DNA of 23,126 nt from CAYSGL01 sp964520985. GTDB lineage: Bacteria; Pseudomonadota; Alphaproteobacteria; Micavibrionales; Micavibrionaceae. Position 1 is the first letter of the stretch. Every line of letters starts with the position of its first letter. The position numbers and the translations under genes were made by a program. Shown piece after piece: positions 1 through 6,819 of this stretch. Location of the stretch: positions 1 through 23,126 of the forward strand of contig CAZFPB010000016.1 of NCBI GenBank assembly GCA_964520985.1, written 5' to 3'. The notes below the pieces were generated by a model. That model made no database searches. It was given only the letters and a program-made list of their open reading frames with translations, and had not been told where the DNA came from.

Positions 1-411
1 TGCTCGTCCTCCGACGCGGAGGGCCTATTCTGCGAGGGGCCGACGTGCGACGCGATGGCGCTCGACGGTGGCGGCGGGGACGGAGGCGCGGACAGCGCCT
101 CTGGCGAAGGCGGCGCTGGCGGCTCTGGGCCAGGCGGCAGTGGTGAAGGTGGCAGCGGGCCGCCGCCGTGCGAGTGCGACGACGGGAACCCATGCAACGG
201 GCTCGAGGTCTGCGCGGGCGACGGGAGCTGCGTCACAACGGGCGAGCCGGAGCCGCTAGACGACCGGGACGCTTGCACCGAAGACTACTGCGTCGACGGG
301 GCTCCGGTGAATGAAGATCTCCCGGTGGATGACGAAGATCCATGCACCAGGGACTACTGCGACCATGACTTGGGTGTCATCCACCATCCGATCGCGGCAT
401 GCGGCGGCTAG
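1..411 (+). CDS. Cys-rich, Gly/Ser-rich myxobacterial surface (lipo)protein, 5' partial
   Basis: The reading frame is open from the first base and ends at TAG 409-411, giving 136 visible residues; the true start lies outside the window. The visible part begins CSSSDAEG. A Cys followed by Ser/Asp could be the lipidated Cys of a lipoprotein, but the preceding lipobox is not visible. Residues about 20-55 are a Gly/Ser/Glu low-complexity linker. The rest holds acidic Cys repeats (DDGNPCNGLEVC, DACTEDYC, DPCTRDYC, then GVIHHPIAAC) resembling the Asp/Cys repeats frequent in predicted myxobacterial outer-surface proteins and the Dictyostelium CTDC repeat. The function is unknown; export and disulfide-bonded surface display are inferred. 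It is the only plus-strand gene and converges on the last phage gene, so it may be host sequence next to a prophage or a phage-carried accessory gene. Codons 19 onward also start with an in-frame ATG at 55. Confidence 0.6.
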   Translation, partial: CSSSDAEGLFCEGPTCDAMALDGGGGDGGADSASGEGGAGGSGPGGSGEGGSGPPPCECDDGNPCNGLEVCAGDGSCVTTGEPEPLDDRDACTEDYCVDGAPVNEDLPVDDEDPCTRDYCDHDLGVIHHPIAACGG

Positions 412-415
412 CCGC
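404..415. repeat. 12-bp perfect palindrome at convergent stop codons
   Basis: GCGGCTAGCCGC is a perfect palindrome centred on CTAG 408-411. CTAG supplies TAG stops on both strands: 409-411 for the plus-strand surface protein and 408-410 for the minus-strand phage gene. There is no loop and no T-tract, so it does not look like a classical intrinsic terminator. It marks the junction where the phage late operon meets the oppositely oriented gene. Confidence 0.6.
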
Positions 416-1289
416 GAAGCTGCTCGATCGTGATCGACGACTGTAAGTCGTAGATGTACATCGACGCTGCCACGCTGGCGTGATACGGCGCTCGCACCTG
501 GACTCCGTAGTGGTACTGACGGTCGATCGTGACAGTGGAGTCCGGCGTCAACGTGGTGTTCACGTTGTCGGACCAGAGCGCAGGATTGTGAGCGTCCACT
601 ACATCGCCCAGCGGAAGAGGTGTAGTTCCCATGCCCCAGCGATAGAGCGTGTATTCAGGAAGCGTCAGGGCGCTATTGCCTGCGTCGCCAGACGTCCTGA
701 TGGTCACGCTGTCGAGCGTACCGCCGTCCGGCAGGTCCAGTAGTTCCACAAAGAAGTATCGCGCCGTCGTCTCTTCGCTCGTCTTGATGGCCGGCCCGTC
801 GAGGGTAGTCTCAATCCATGCGCGCGGGGAACTGGGCGCGGTGCCGCTGTACGTCACCGACGCCAAGCGCCACTCGGCACGCTTGACGGTCCGGCTGGTG
901 ACCAGCGGCCAGTTGCTGTTGCCCCAGGTCATGTTGCCGTCGATTTCGGCATCCGCGCCGGAGAGGATCTGGAGCAGGCTTCCCGTGCGGAAGACCTGCT
1001 GCGAACTCACCCGCATGTCCAGCAGCGAGTTGTCCAGGAATCGGACCTGGCCGTTCATCTGCCAGACGGACGCCTCGGCCTGGTCGAGGGCACCGTCGAC
1101 GTCAAGAAGGCCCGTGACGTTGAGGCCATCGCCGCCGATGATCACCGGGTCCGTCGGCGCGTGCGCGCTCCCGCCGCCGAAGTTCGGGACGAGCTCGCGC
1201 ATCGCGTCGAGCGCTTCGAACTCCTCCGGGTCGACGACGCTGCCGATGACCCAGAACCCAGGGAGCCGCAGTCGAGTCAAGTTCGCCAT
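408..1289 (-). CDS. Terminal beta-rich virion protein, candidate tail fibre/spike
   Basis: This 293-aa protein is the last gene of the late operon. I do not recognise a named family. Residues about 45-130 show regularly alternating hydrophobic and polar residues with Gly/Asp/Asn turns (for example GLNVTGLLDVDGAL and SLLQILSGADAEIDGN), as in beta-solenoid or trimeric spike proteins. The C-terminal half is also strand-rich with few charged helices. There is no signal peptide. It begins TGA-CAG-ATG three bases after the preceding stop, so it is probably translationally coupled. In Mu-like phages the genes after the gp47/gp48 baseplate genes encode the tail fibre and its chaperone, so position and composition suggest a receptor-binding or distal-tail role. 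That role is inferred. No fibre-assembly chaperone is visible after it, and its stop overlaps the stop of the convergent gene. Confidence 0.6.
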   Translation of the reverse strand: MANLTRLRLPGFWVIGSVVDPEEFEALDAMRELVPNFGGGSAHAPTDPVIIGGDGLNVTGLLDVDGALDQAEASVWQMNGQVRFLDNSLLDMRVSSQQVFRTGSLLQILSGADAEIDGNMTWGNSNWPLVTSRTVKRAEWRLASVTYSGTAPSSPRAWIETTLDGPAIKTSEETTARYFFVELLDLPDGGTLDSVTIRTSGDAGNSALTLPEYTLYRWGMGTTPLPLGDVVDAHNPALWSDNVNTTLTPDSTVTIDRQYHYGVQVRAPYHASVAASMYIYDLQSSITIEQLRG

Positions 1290-1292
1290 CTG

Positions 1293-1664
1293 TCACACAC
1301 CCATGAACGGCCCAACAATGGCCGCATCGATCCCAGAAAGCATTGCGAGTCCAGTGCACGCCGCCGCGCTCACCACATCGGCGCGGGAGGCGCTCTTCGC
1401 TGCTGCGATGGCGTCCGCGCGTGCGATGTCATCGTCCTCGACGGCGATCGTGGTCGACGTCGCCCCGACGGAGGCCTGCGGGTTGAACTGCGCGACCGTG
1501 TACGTGCGCTTCGACGAGGCGAGCCGGTTCAGCCCGACCCGCACGGCGCCCGTGTACACGTAGGCGCTGTCGGCCTCGGGCACGGCGAGCTGCACCTTCG
1601 CGAGGACCCCGGCCACGCGGCCGGCAGAGGTCGTGTCGATGTAGGCGTTGACGTTCGTGCTCAC
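1293..1664 (-). CDS. Unrecognised 123-aa virion-operon protein
   Basis: The start is placed at GTG 1664, which overlaps the upstream stop as GTGA (1661-1664), the same arrangement used at another junction in this operon. Longer in-frame extensions would run far into the gp48-like gene. The N-terminal two thirds look beta-rich (YVYTGAVRVGL, TYTVAQF, TTIAVED). The C-terminal third is Ala-rich and moderately hydrophobic (ADAIAAAKSASRADVVSAAA, then TGLAMLSGIDAAIVGPF). A membrane role was considered, but the hydrophobic stretch is short and contains an Asp. It lies between the gp48-like baseplate gene and the candidate fibre gene, so a baseplate-to-fibre connector is a reasonable guess, but no family was identified. 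Confidence 0.6.
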   Translation of the reverse strand: MSTNVNAYIDTTSAGRVAGVLAKVQLAVPEADSAYVYTGAVRVGLNRLASSKRTYTVAQFNPQASVGATSTTIAVEDDDIARADAIAAAKSASRADVVSAAACTGLAMLSGIDAAIVGPFMGV

Positions 1665-2620
1665 AGGGTGATGGTTCCGATCGTAGTGATGCCCAGCAGC
1701 CCCTCCCCGACTTTGAACGGCCCGGTCTCGCCAGGCTCCGACTCCGCGGCGATCTCCCAGGTGCTCACGCCACGCGCGACCCGCCGCATGAGGTCGTGGA
1801 CCTTGCGACGCTTCTCGGCGTCGGCTGCCGCCGCCGCGGTGAGCACGATGAGCGAGTGTCGCTTCGTCGATGTCCACATCGGGTATGGCGCCGTGGTCGC
1901 GAGCGTGTTCGCCGGGTGCGGCTGATCGAAGGCGGCTGTGAGAAAGTGTTCGTCTCCGACCGTCGAGATCGCAGTGACGGTCACACGCTCCTCGGTGGCC
2001 GTCCCTGGCCCGACAACGAGAACGTCCCCCTCAGCGGCGAGGAGTGCCGTGTCGTCGGCCTCGGTGCGCGTTTCGAGGTACCGCACCTGCTGCGGTGCCC
2101 CGAGCCCGGTGGAGATCGCGCCGGTGATGACGAGGCGCTTCCGGACGACCTCTGGCGCGACGAGGTTCATGGGCGAGTCGCCGATGGCCGCCGGGTAGAG
2201 GACCATCTCGTCAACCGGCGTCGGCCGGTAGGCGACAAAGTCGTCGCCCAGGAGCTCGGAAAGAGCGCGCTCGACGTTTGCCTGCGAGGCCCCGCCGGGG
2301 AGCAGCATCCGCGCAGCGAGCTCCGCGGTCCGCTCGGCGTCCGTGGCGTCGGGCCGGGGGACGAGCCCGTGCTCGTGCTCGAGGATGTCAAAGAAGTCGG
2401 TTGCGCGTTTGGCGAACTGCTGGTTCCCTGCGCGCTCGAGCGCGTACTGCACCCGCGCGAGCCCCATCGCCTGCGCGTAGAGCTTCGCCTCGTGCGGCCC
2501 GCCGGCGGCGTACGCGTCGCCCTGGGAGCGCACGAGCGCCTTGAAGATGGTTTCCGCGTGCGAAGGCCGGCTCGACATGGCGAGCATGCCGCACGGCGTG
2601 AAGCGAGACAGGAGCGGCAT
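1661..2620 (-). CDS. Baseplate/tail protein, Mu gp48-like (DUF2313/YmfQ type) with inserted module
   Basis: The 319-aa protein starts at ATG 2620, overlapping the preceding stop as ATGA. Residues about 75-140 (FFDILEHEHGLVPRP, ERTAELAARMLLPGG, ALSELLGDDFVAYRPTP) match the pattern of Mu gp48/DUF2313 proteins, which occupy the gpI-like position beside gp47 in the baseplate. The C-terminal end (STWEIAA, then GPFKVGEGLLGITTIG) also resembles the conserved end of that family. Between them, about 165-250, lies a beta-rich insertion (GDVLVVGPG, RVTVTAIS, FLTAAFDQPHPANTL) that makes the protein clearly longer than the roughly 190-200 residues I recall for Mu gp48. The role is inferred to be joining the gp47-like wedge to distal fibres. 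The family call rests on motif resemblance and gene order. Confidence 0.7.
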   Translation of the reverse strand: MPLLSRFTPCGMLAMSSRPSHAETIFKALVRSQGDAYAAGGPHEAKLYAQAMGLARVQYALERAGNQQFAKRATDFFDILEHEHGLVPRPDATDAERTAELAARMLLPGGASQANVERALSELLGDDFVAYRPTPVDEMVLYPAAIGDSPMNLVAPEVVRKRLVITGAISTGLGAPQQVRYLETRTEADDTALLAAEGDVLVVGPGTATEERVTVTAISTVGDEHFLTAAFDQPHPANTLATTAPYPMWTSTKRHSLIVLTAAAAADAEKRRKVHDLMRRVARGVSTWEIAAESEPGETGPFKVGEGLLGITTIGTITL

Positions 2621-3117
2621 CAGTACCGCACGACGGTGAAATGGAGGTCCTCGGCGCCGGAGCCGTCGTAGGTCCGGACGCGCACACCGTTGGTGACCGC
2701 CACGGCGTTGCCCCCGACGAGCGCGCTGGTGTCCTGATTGATGGTGACGGTCGGCCGCGTGAGTTCCGGAGGGAACGTGTCTGCGGGCCACGTGATCGTC
2801 GTGTCGCCCGTGCCGTTGTCGTCCACGTCGAAGTCGTCGATCTCCAGGTCGCCTCGAGGGCACGCGAACGCGACGACCGCGGGCGTGCCGGCCGTGATCT
2901 CGACCGAGAGGACCAGCGACGGCACGACCCCGCCCATCGCCGCGATCTGCTTCGCCCACTGGTTGAGTTGGTTGGAATATGGGTGCTTCGACTTGTCCGG
3001 CGGACGCTCGGTGTCGTCCTCGAGCGTCGCCCCGCCAACGTCGGCGAGAGACGGGCGCCGCGGACCGCCGTCTGCGGCCTCCAGCTCCCAGGACAGATCG
3101 GCAAGTGCTTCGGTCAT
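2620..3117 (-). CDS. Unrecognised 165-aa protein between gp47-like and gp48-like genes
   Basis: It starts at ATG 3117, three bases after the TAA of the gp47-like gene, and its stop overlaps the next start as ATGA. The N-terminal 45 residues are polar and acidic. Residues about 46-70 (NQLNQWAKQIAAMGGVVPSL) look helical. The remainder is strand-rich with many Asp/Thr/Val (DLEIDDFDVDDNGTGDTT, PTVTINQDTS, GVRVRTYDGS), suggesting a small beta-sandwich. In Mu gp47 and gp48 are adjacent, so this is an extra baseplate-region gene. A minor baseplate or fibre-attachment component is possible. No catalytic motif, signal peptide or membrane segment is visible. Confidence 0.65.
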   Translation of the reverse strand: MTEALADLSWELEAADGGPRRPSLADVGGATLEDDTERPPDKSKHPYSNQLNQWAKQIAAMGGVVPSLVLSVEITAGTPAVVAFACPRGDLEIDDFDVDDNGTGDTTITWPADTFPPELTRPTVTINQDTSALVGGNAVAVTNGVRVRTYDGSGAEDLHFTVVRY

Positions 3118-3120
3118 GGC

Positions 3121-4626
3121 TTATTGCTTCAGGATCGCGAGGTCGCCCAGCGTGAGCAGGTACGACTCGACGCCTGGGGTCCCGACGGTGGTGGAGTACG
3201 GCACGCTCGGCTCAGAGAGCACGACGTCGGCCACGGCGCTGAGCGCGAAGATGGGCGACACGAGTCGGTTCGTGATCTGGTGCGGCCATTCGCCGGGACT
3301 CTCCGGCTGGCGCTTCTGTCTTCGTCCCGCGTCGTAGAACACGGACACCTGCTCTCCAGGGCCAAGCCCGTCGAAGTGCGTGATGACCGACGGGGCCACC
3401 GTGTTCAGCGAGTCGCTCCACGGCGACGCCAGCTGCTCCGCGACGGGCACGTAGCTCGTGTCGCTCGCGTTGTTCGTGGTGTCGCAGACGATCGCCCAGC
3501 GGGTCTCGCTGCCCACGAGCGACGTGGCGACGCTGAGGATCCGCTTCCGAACGAAGCGCCCCGTCGACTGGTTGAAGAACGCGATCGTGTTGCCGATGGC
3601 CGGGTTCGGCGGCGTCGACGCGGTGGTGTAGAGCGTGAACGTCGTAGCGGTCGGCGTCGGGCTCGACTTTACGCGCACCGTCGGCGTGACGTACGTCGGC
3701 CACGGCACCACGTCGACGAAGCCGGCGGCGCTCCCGGACCAGCGGACGCGGAGCACCACGGTGACCTCCTGCTCGAGGAGCTCGCAGAGGAAGATCCCGT
3801 CATCGCCCGGGAACTGCGTCTTCAGGTTCGCCTCGACAAGCGCGAGCTGCGCGGCGTTCGGGATGCGTGTCGCGCCGGGGCGCGCCGGCCGCAGCGCGAA
3901 CATGATCCCGGTCGTACCGGGCCCACGGATCGCCGGGACCGTGAAGACCTGCTGGATGCCGATGCCAGGCATCTTCTTGACGGCCTTGACGTACTCGGCG
4001 TCGTTGCCGCTCGCCGGCGGGTTCGCGCGCCGCTGCCGGAGGTCATCGCGATATTCCTCTTCGGTCTGCCGTCCGCGGCCGCCTGTGAGCCCGGTACCGT
4101 CGCTCGCCTCGAAGACCGTGGCCGTCGGGTAGATCCCGACCGGAGGGTTCGGCCACTCCATCGCCTCGCCGGCGTCCAGGTTCGTCTCCGGCCCGGTGTC
4201 GATGCCGATGATCGGCACGATGTCGCCGTTGACGTAGGTATCGGCGACAGCGCACTTGAACCGGAGGCGCGACGCCTTGTGGCGGATCTCGACGCCTGCA
4301 TCGATGTAGCCGCCGCCGGCAGACGTTCGCACCTCGACGAAGCCACTCGCCCCGGTCGCCTCCCCCCACTCGACACCGATCGCCTCGCCACGCGCCTCGA
4401 GCCACTCGCCGGCGCTGTTCTGGTCCGTCGTGCCGTTCGCGATCACCTGCGCGTTGTGGTCGACGACGACGAGCTGATCGGCGAGCGTCGCCGCGTCGTT
4501 GTAGGGCTGCGTACCCGGCCCAGTATCCGCGGTCGGGTCGATGAGGCGGTAGTCCCGCAGGTACCTTTGCAGGTGCTCCTCGCGCGTGTAGAGGAGGAGT
4601 TCGCCGGGGAGTGCGTCGGTGGCCAT
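3121..4626 (-). CDS. Baseplate J-like wedge protein (Mu gp47 family)
   Basis: This 501-aa protein corresponds to the contractile-tail wedge subunit that, with the gpW/gp25-like protein, builds the baseplate ring controlling sheath contraction. Residues about 70-290 carry the typical order of the gp47/gpJ family: ...GEWLEARGEAIGVEWGEATGASG, a Gly-rich beta region, then GRGRQTEEEYRDDLRQRRANPPASGNDAEYVKAVKKMPGI, which is the hallmark helix-turn with its PASGNDAEY motif. Residues about 300-430 form a beta-rich insertion (FVDVVPWPTYVTP, GNTIAFFNQSTGRFVRKRIL) not expected in the shorter Mu protein, and the tail end returns to a family-like region. It overlaps the gp46-like stop as ATGA and sits between gp46-like and gp48-like neighbours, matching Mu order. 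Confidence 0.88.
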   Translation of the reverse strand: MATDALPGELLLYTREEHLQRYLRDYRLIDPTADTGPGTQPYNDAATLADQLVVVDHNAQVIANGTTDQNSAGEWLEARGEAIGVEWGEATGASGFVEVRTSAGGGYIDAGVEIRHKASRLRFKCAVADTYVNGDIVPIIGIDTGPETNLDAGEAMEWPNPPVGIYPTATVFEASDGTGLTGGRGRQTEEEYRDDLRQRRANPPASGNDAEYVKAVKKMPGIGIQQVFTVPAIRGPGTTGIMFALRPARPGATRIPNAAQLALVEANLKTQFPGDDGIFLCELLEQEVTVVLRVRWSGSAAGFVDVVPWPTYVTPTVRVKSSPTPTATTFTLYTTASTPPNPAIGNTIAFFNQSTGRFVRKRILSVATSLVGSETRWAIVCDTTNNASDTSYVPVAEQLASPWSDSLNTVAPSVITHFDGLGPGEQVSVFYDAGRRQKRQPESPGEWPHQITNRLVSPIFALSAVADVVLSEPSVPYSTTVGTPGVESYLLTLGDLAILKQ

Positions 4627-5084
4627 CAGGCTTTCAACTCGACCTTGCGCGGCTGCGTTTCGTCGATCAGCAGCAGGTTCTTGTAGGCGACGGCGACGAG
4701 CAGCCGCCCGCGCGACGGCGTAGCCGCCTTCACCTCGATGAGTTCGATCTCGCGCGCGTCGATCATGGGCTGGAGCGCAAGCCGCACAGCGTCCTCTGCG
4801 CCCGTCTGGAGCCGCGCCGCGCTGCCGCGCCGGAGGCTCCGGAGCCGCGACCCGAGCGTGGGCACCGAGGAGACGTCGCGCTCCTGGATGACGAGCGCGA
4901 GAGCGACCTTCTGGTCGACCCAGTGGATCGTCTTGTACTGCCCGTCCGGGCCGACCACGTAGTCGCGCGCGGCACCGTCGTACAGAATGGCCCCCGCGGG
5001 CCTCCCCTTCGCCGCGGCGCCCGTAGCAGGCACCGCGTCGTGTCCAGCGTGGCCGTCGCCGGCCGGGTCGTCTCCAGCACCCAT
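4626..5084 (-). CDS. Baseplate wedge protein, Mu gp46 / gpW / T4 gp25-like
   Basis: The 152-aa protein overlaps the preceding gene as ATGA. The first 45 residues are Gly/Ala/Asp-rich and probably flexible. Residues about 46-150 show the gp46-like pattern: a short strand region (GQYKTIHWVDQKVALALVIQ), then SVPTLGSRLRSLRRG, then AEDAVRLALQPMIDAREIELIEVKA and a final strand pair (RLLVAVAYKNLLLI). Members of this family associate with the gp47/gpJ wedge and initiate sheath polymerisation. Its place directly before the gp47-like gene supports the call. Confidence 0.78.
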   Translation of the reverse strand: MGAGDDPAGDGHAGHDAVPATGAAAKGRPAGAILYDGAARDYVVGPDGQYKTIHWVDQKVALALVIQERDVSSVPTLGSRLRSLRRGSAARLQTGAEDAVRLALQPMIDAREIELIEVKAATPSRGRLLVAVAYKNLLLIDETQPRKVELKA

Positions 5085-5650
5085 CAGGCGGCTCGTGTGG
5101 TGGTGGTGGTGGCGGTGGGCGGCGGCGGCGTGACCACCCCGGGGCCGAGAAGCGCGTTAAGGGGCGGGATCAGGACCGTCGTGATCCAGGTGAGGAGGTC
5201 GGCGTTGACGAGCGTCTTCGCGCTGGCGCCGCCGAGCTCGATGCCGGTCTCATCGACGACCGCCGTCGTGTTGCCGACCTTGATCGTGCACGTGCCGTCG
5301 TCCCCATCGAGCAGCACGTAGGAGACGCCGCTCGCGAGGTGCGCGTACTGGATCGACCCACCGCCCTTCACCTCGGGCAGCAACGCAATCACGCGCGGGT
5401 CGCTCAGCGGCAGCGCGTGCCCCTGGTTCCCCTCCCACCCGTAGAGCGTGGTCGGGCCGAGCTTCGGCGCACCGCTCGGGTCTACCTCGGGGTCGCGTTG
5501 GCGCCCGAGGAAGCCGACTGGGTGGTACGCCTCGAGCGGCTGCGAGCCGGCGTTCGCGAAGCCCGCGATCTGGACGCGGTAGAACCCGTCGGCGTCACGC
5601 GTCGTGTACGCGCTCATGCCCACGTCCCACGCGATACAGTTGCCGCTCAC
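5084..5650 (-). CDS. Baseplate spike/hub protein, Mu gp45 / gpV-like
   Basis: The start is GTG 5650, overlapping the previous stop as GTGA. The 188-aa protein has a probable OB-like N-terminal domain (YTTRDADGFYRVQIAGFANAG, QPLEAYHPVGFLGR), the central GPTTLYGWEGNQGHALPLSDPR segment characteristic of Mu gp45-type proteins, and a strand-rich region (GTCTIKVGNTTAVVDETGIEL) expected to form a trimeric beta-prism tip. These proteins form the membrane-piercing spike below the hub. The last residues are low complexity (TPPPPTATTTTTRAA), encoded by a trinucleotide tract. Gene order hub - spike - gp46 - gp47 matches Mu. Confidence 0.82.
   Translation of the reverse strand: MSGNCIAWDVGMSAYTTRDADGFYRVQIAGFANAGSQPLEAYHPVGFLGRQRDPEVDPSGAPKLGPTTLYGWEGNQGHALPLSDPRVIALLPEVKGGGSIQYAHLASGVSYVLLDGDDGTCTIKVGNTTAVVDETGIELGGASAKTLVNADLLTWITTVLIPPLNALLGPGVVTPPPPTATTTTTRAA
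5098..5130. repeat. TGG/CGG trinucleotide tract encoding a Pro/Thr tail
   Basis: Five perfect TGG units (5098-5112) are followed by CGG-TGG and GCGGCGGCGGCG. Read on the minus strand in the spike gene they encode a Pro4-Thr-Ala-Thr5 tail immediately before the last four codons. Such tracts are prone to slippage, but unit-length changes here would keep the frame and only vary the tail length. Confidence 0.7.
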
Positions 5651-6819
5651 TCGCTGTCTCCTCCGAACACCAAGTCTTCCGGGCGCATCAGCGTAATCGT
5701 TGTGTCCGTCTGCGGGCCCCGCGAGAAGTCGACCGACTCAACCCAGAACGCGCCCTGCACGCCGAGGTCGTAGTCGTCCACCTCGACGACCGTGTCGACG
5801 GCCCAGACGACGCGCTCGCGTCCGCCGAGCCGCTGCGTGGTGTGCCCTGCGAGCGTGTACGTCAGTGACCAGCTTGCGCGCCTGGACTCGACGATCTTGC
5901 GGCGCGCGACGGCGTCCGCCTGCCCAGGCGTTGCCGACTTCGGATCGCGGAGGACCAGCGGGCGGTCGATGCCCCAGCCGACCATCTCCGCATCGTCGTA
6001 CTTGCCGGTGTGGTTCTGCCGGCCGTCCTTGCCGCCGCCACCGCGGCTGTGGATCACGCACCGGGAGAACCGATTCGACGAGCCGTTGCGGTACCGGAAC
6101 GACTTGACGTTGCCGGCGCGCTGGGACTCGCCACGTCCTCTGACGATGCGCGCCACGGGGCGCTGTGAGGCGTTCGGCGCGGTGACGATGACCTCGCCCT
6201 TCGCGCCGGCGATCATGAAGATCCCAGCACGGTCATACTGGTCGCGCAAGAACTTGAACCACGACTCGCCGGCTTTGGCGCGGAATGGTCGCTCTTCCGA
6301 GGCCGTGGTCTTCAGGTTCGCGGAGTCGACCGGAAGGTCGGACTGGATAACCTGGCCTCCGACCTGGATCGTGCGGTTCTGTTGGTTCGTGTAGAGGACC
6401 TGGGTCCCTGGTCCGATCACCTCAGCAACGATGTCGCGGGTCAGCTCGGCGAAGGTGCCGCTCGTGTAGGAGCGGTCCGCCTCGATGCGCGCATCCACGA
6501 GCGCTGCGAGGACGTCGCGGCCGGAGAGCGTCACCGAGGAGCCTCCCGACGCATCTCCGCTCGCCTCCTGGTCGTCGAGCCGTCCGGTCTGCTGAAGGAC
6601 GTTGCCGATGGAGAGCGTGTACGGCGTGCCCGGCGGGAAGCGCCGCAGGAGCTCCCGGACGGTGCCAGCGTGTCCGATGCGCAGCGACCACGTGGACGGC
6701 TGCGTGAGGAAGCTCTGCCGGACCGTGTAGCTCTCGACGACGATCGCCTCGGCGCCGCCGAGCGTGATGCGCACGCGGTCGTCGATCGCGCCGGTCGAGT
6801 CTCGCTCGAACGTCGCCAT
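5647..6819 (-). CDS. Baseplate hub protein, Mu gpP (gp44) / P2 gpD-like
   Basis: The 390-aa protein starts with ATGA overlap at 6819. It has the general layout of contractile-tail hub proteins (T4 gp27/P2 gpD superfamily): an N-terminal beta domain (DRVRITLGGAEAIVVESYTVRQSF, STWSLRIG), GTPYTLSIGNVLQQTGRLDD and a GRDVLAALVDAR segment typical of phage hub/late-control proteins, then a second barrel (ESWFKFLRDQYDRAGIFMI, GEVIVTAPN) and a C-terminal domain ending WVESVDFSRGPQTDTTITLMRPEDL. It lies between the gpN-like and gp45-like genes exactly as in Mu. It is expected to form the trimeric hub that receives the spike. I saw no lysozyme domain. Confidence 0.85.
   Translation of the reverse strand: MATFERDSTGAIDDRVRITLGGAEAIVVESYTVRQSFLTQPSTWSLRIGHAGTVRELLRRFPPGTPYTLSIGNVLQQTGRLDDQEASGDASGGSSVTLSGRDVLAALVDARIEADRSYTSGTFAELTRDIVAEVIGPGTQVLYTNQQNRTIQVGGQVIQSDLPVDSANLKTTASEERPFRAKAGESWFKFLRDQYDRAGIFMIAGAKGEVIVTAPNASQRPVARIVRGRGESQRAGNVKSFRYRNGSSNRFSRCVIHSRGGGGKDGRQNHTGKYDDAEMVGWGIDRPLVLRDPKSATPGQADAVARRKIVESRRASWSLTYTLAGHTTQRLGGRERVVWAVDTVVEVDDYDLGVQGAFWVESVDFSRGPQTDTTITLMRPEDLVFGGDSE

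Noticed and set aside
404..415. Intrinsic terminator between convergent genes
   Set aside because: The palindrome has no loop and no T-tract on either strand.
1293..1664. Holin or lysis gene
   Set aside because: The hydrophobic C-terminal stretch is short and contains an Asp; there is no second transmembrane segment and no endolysin neighbour.
2641..4686. 681-aa plus-strand open frame opposite the gp47-like gene
   Set aside because: Composition is Arg/Asp/Val-rich shadow-like, with no family motifs; the minus strand has a clear baseplate J match and coupled starts.
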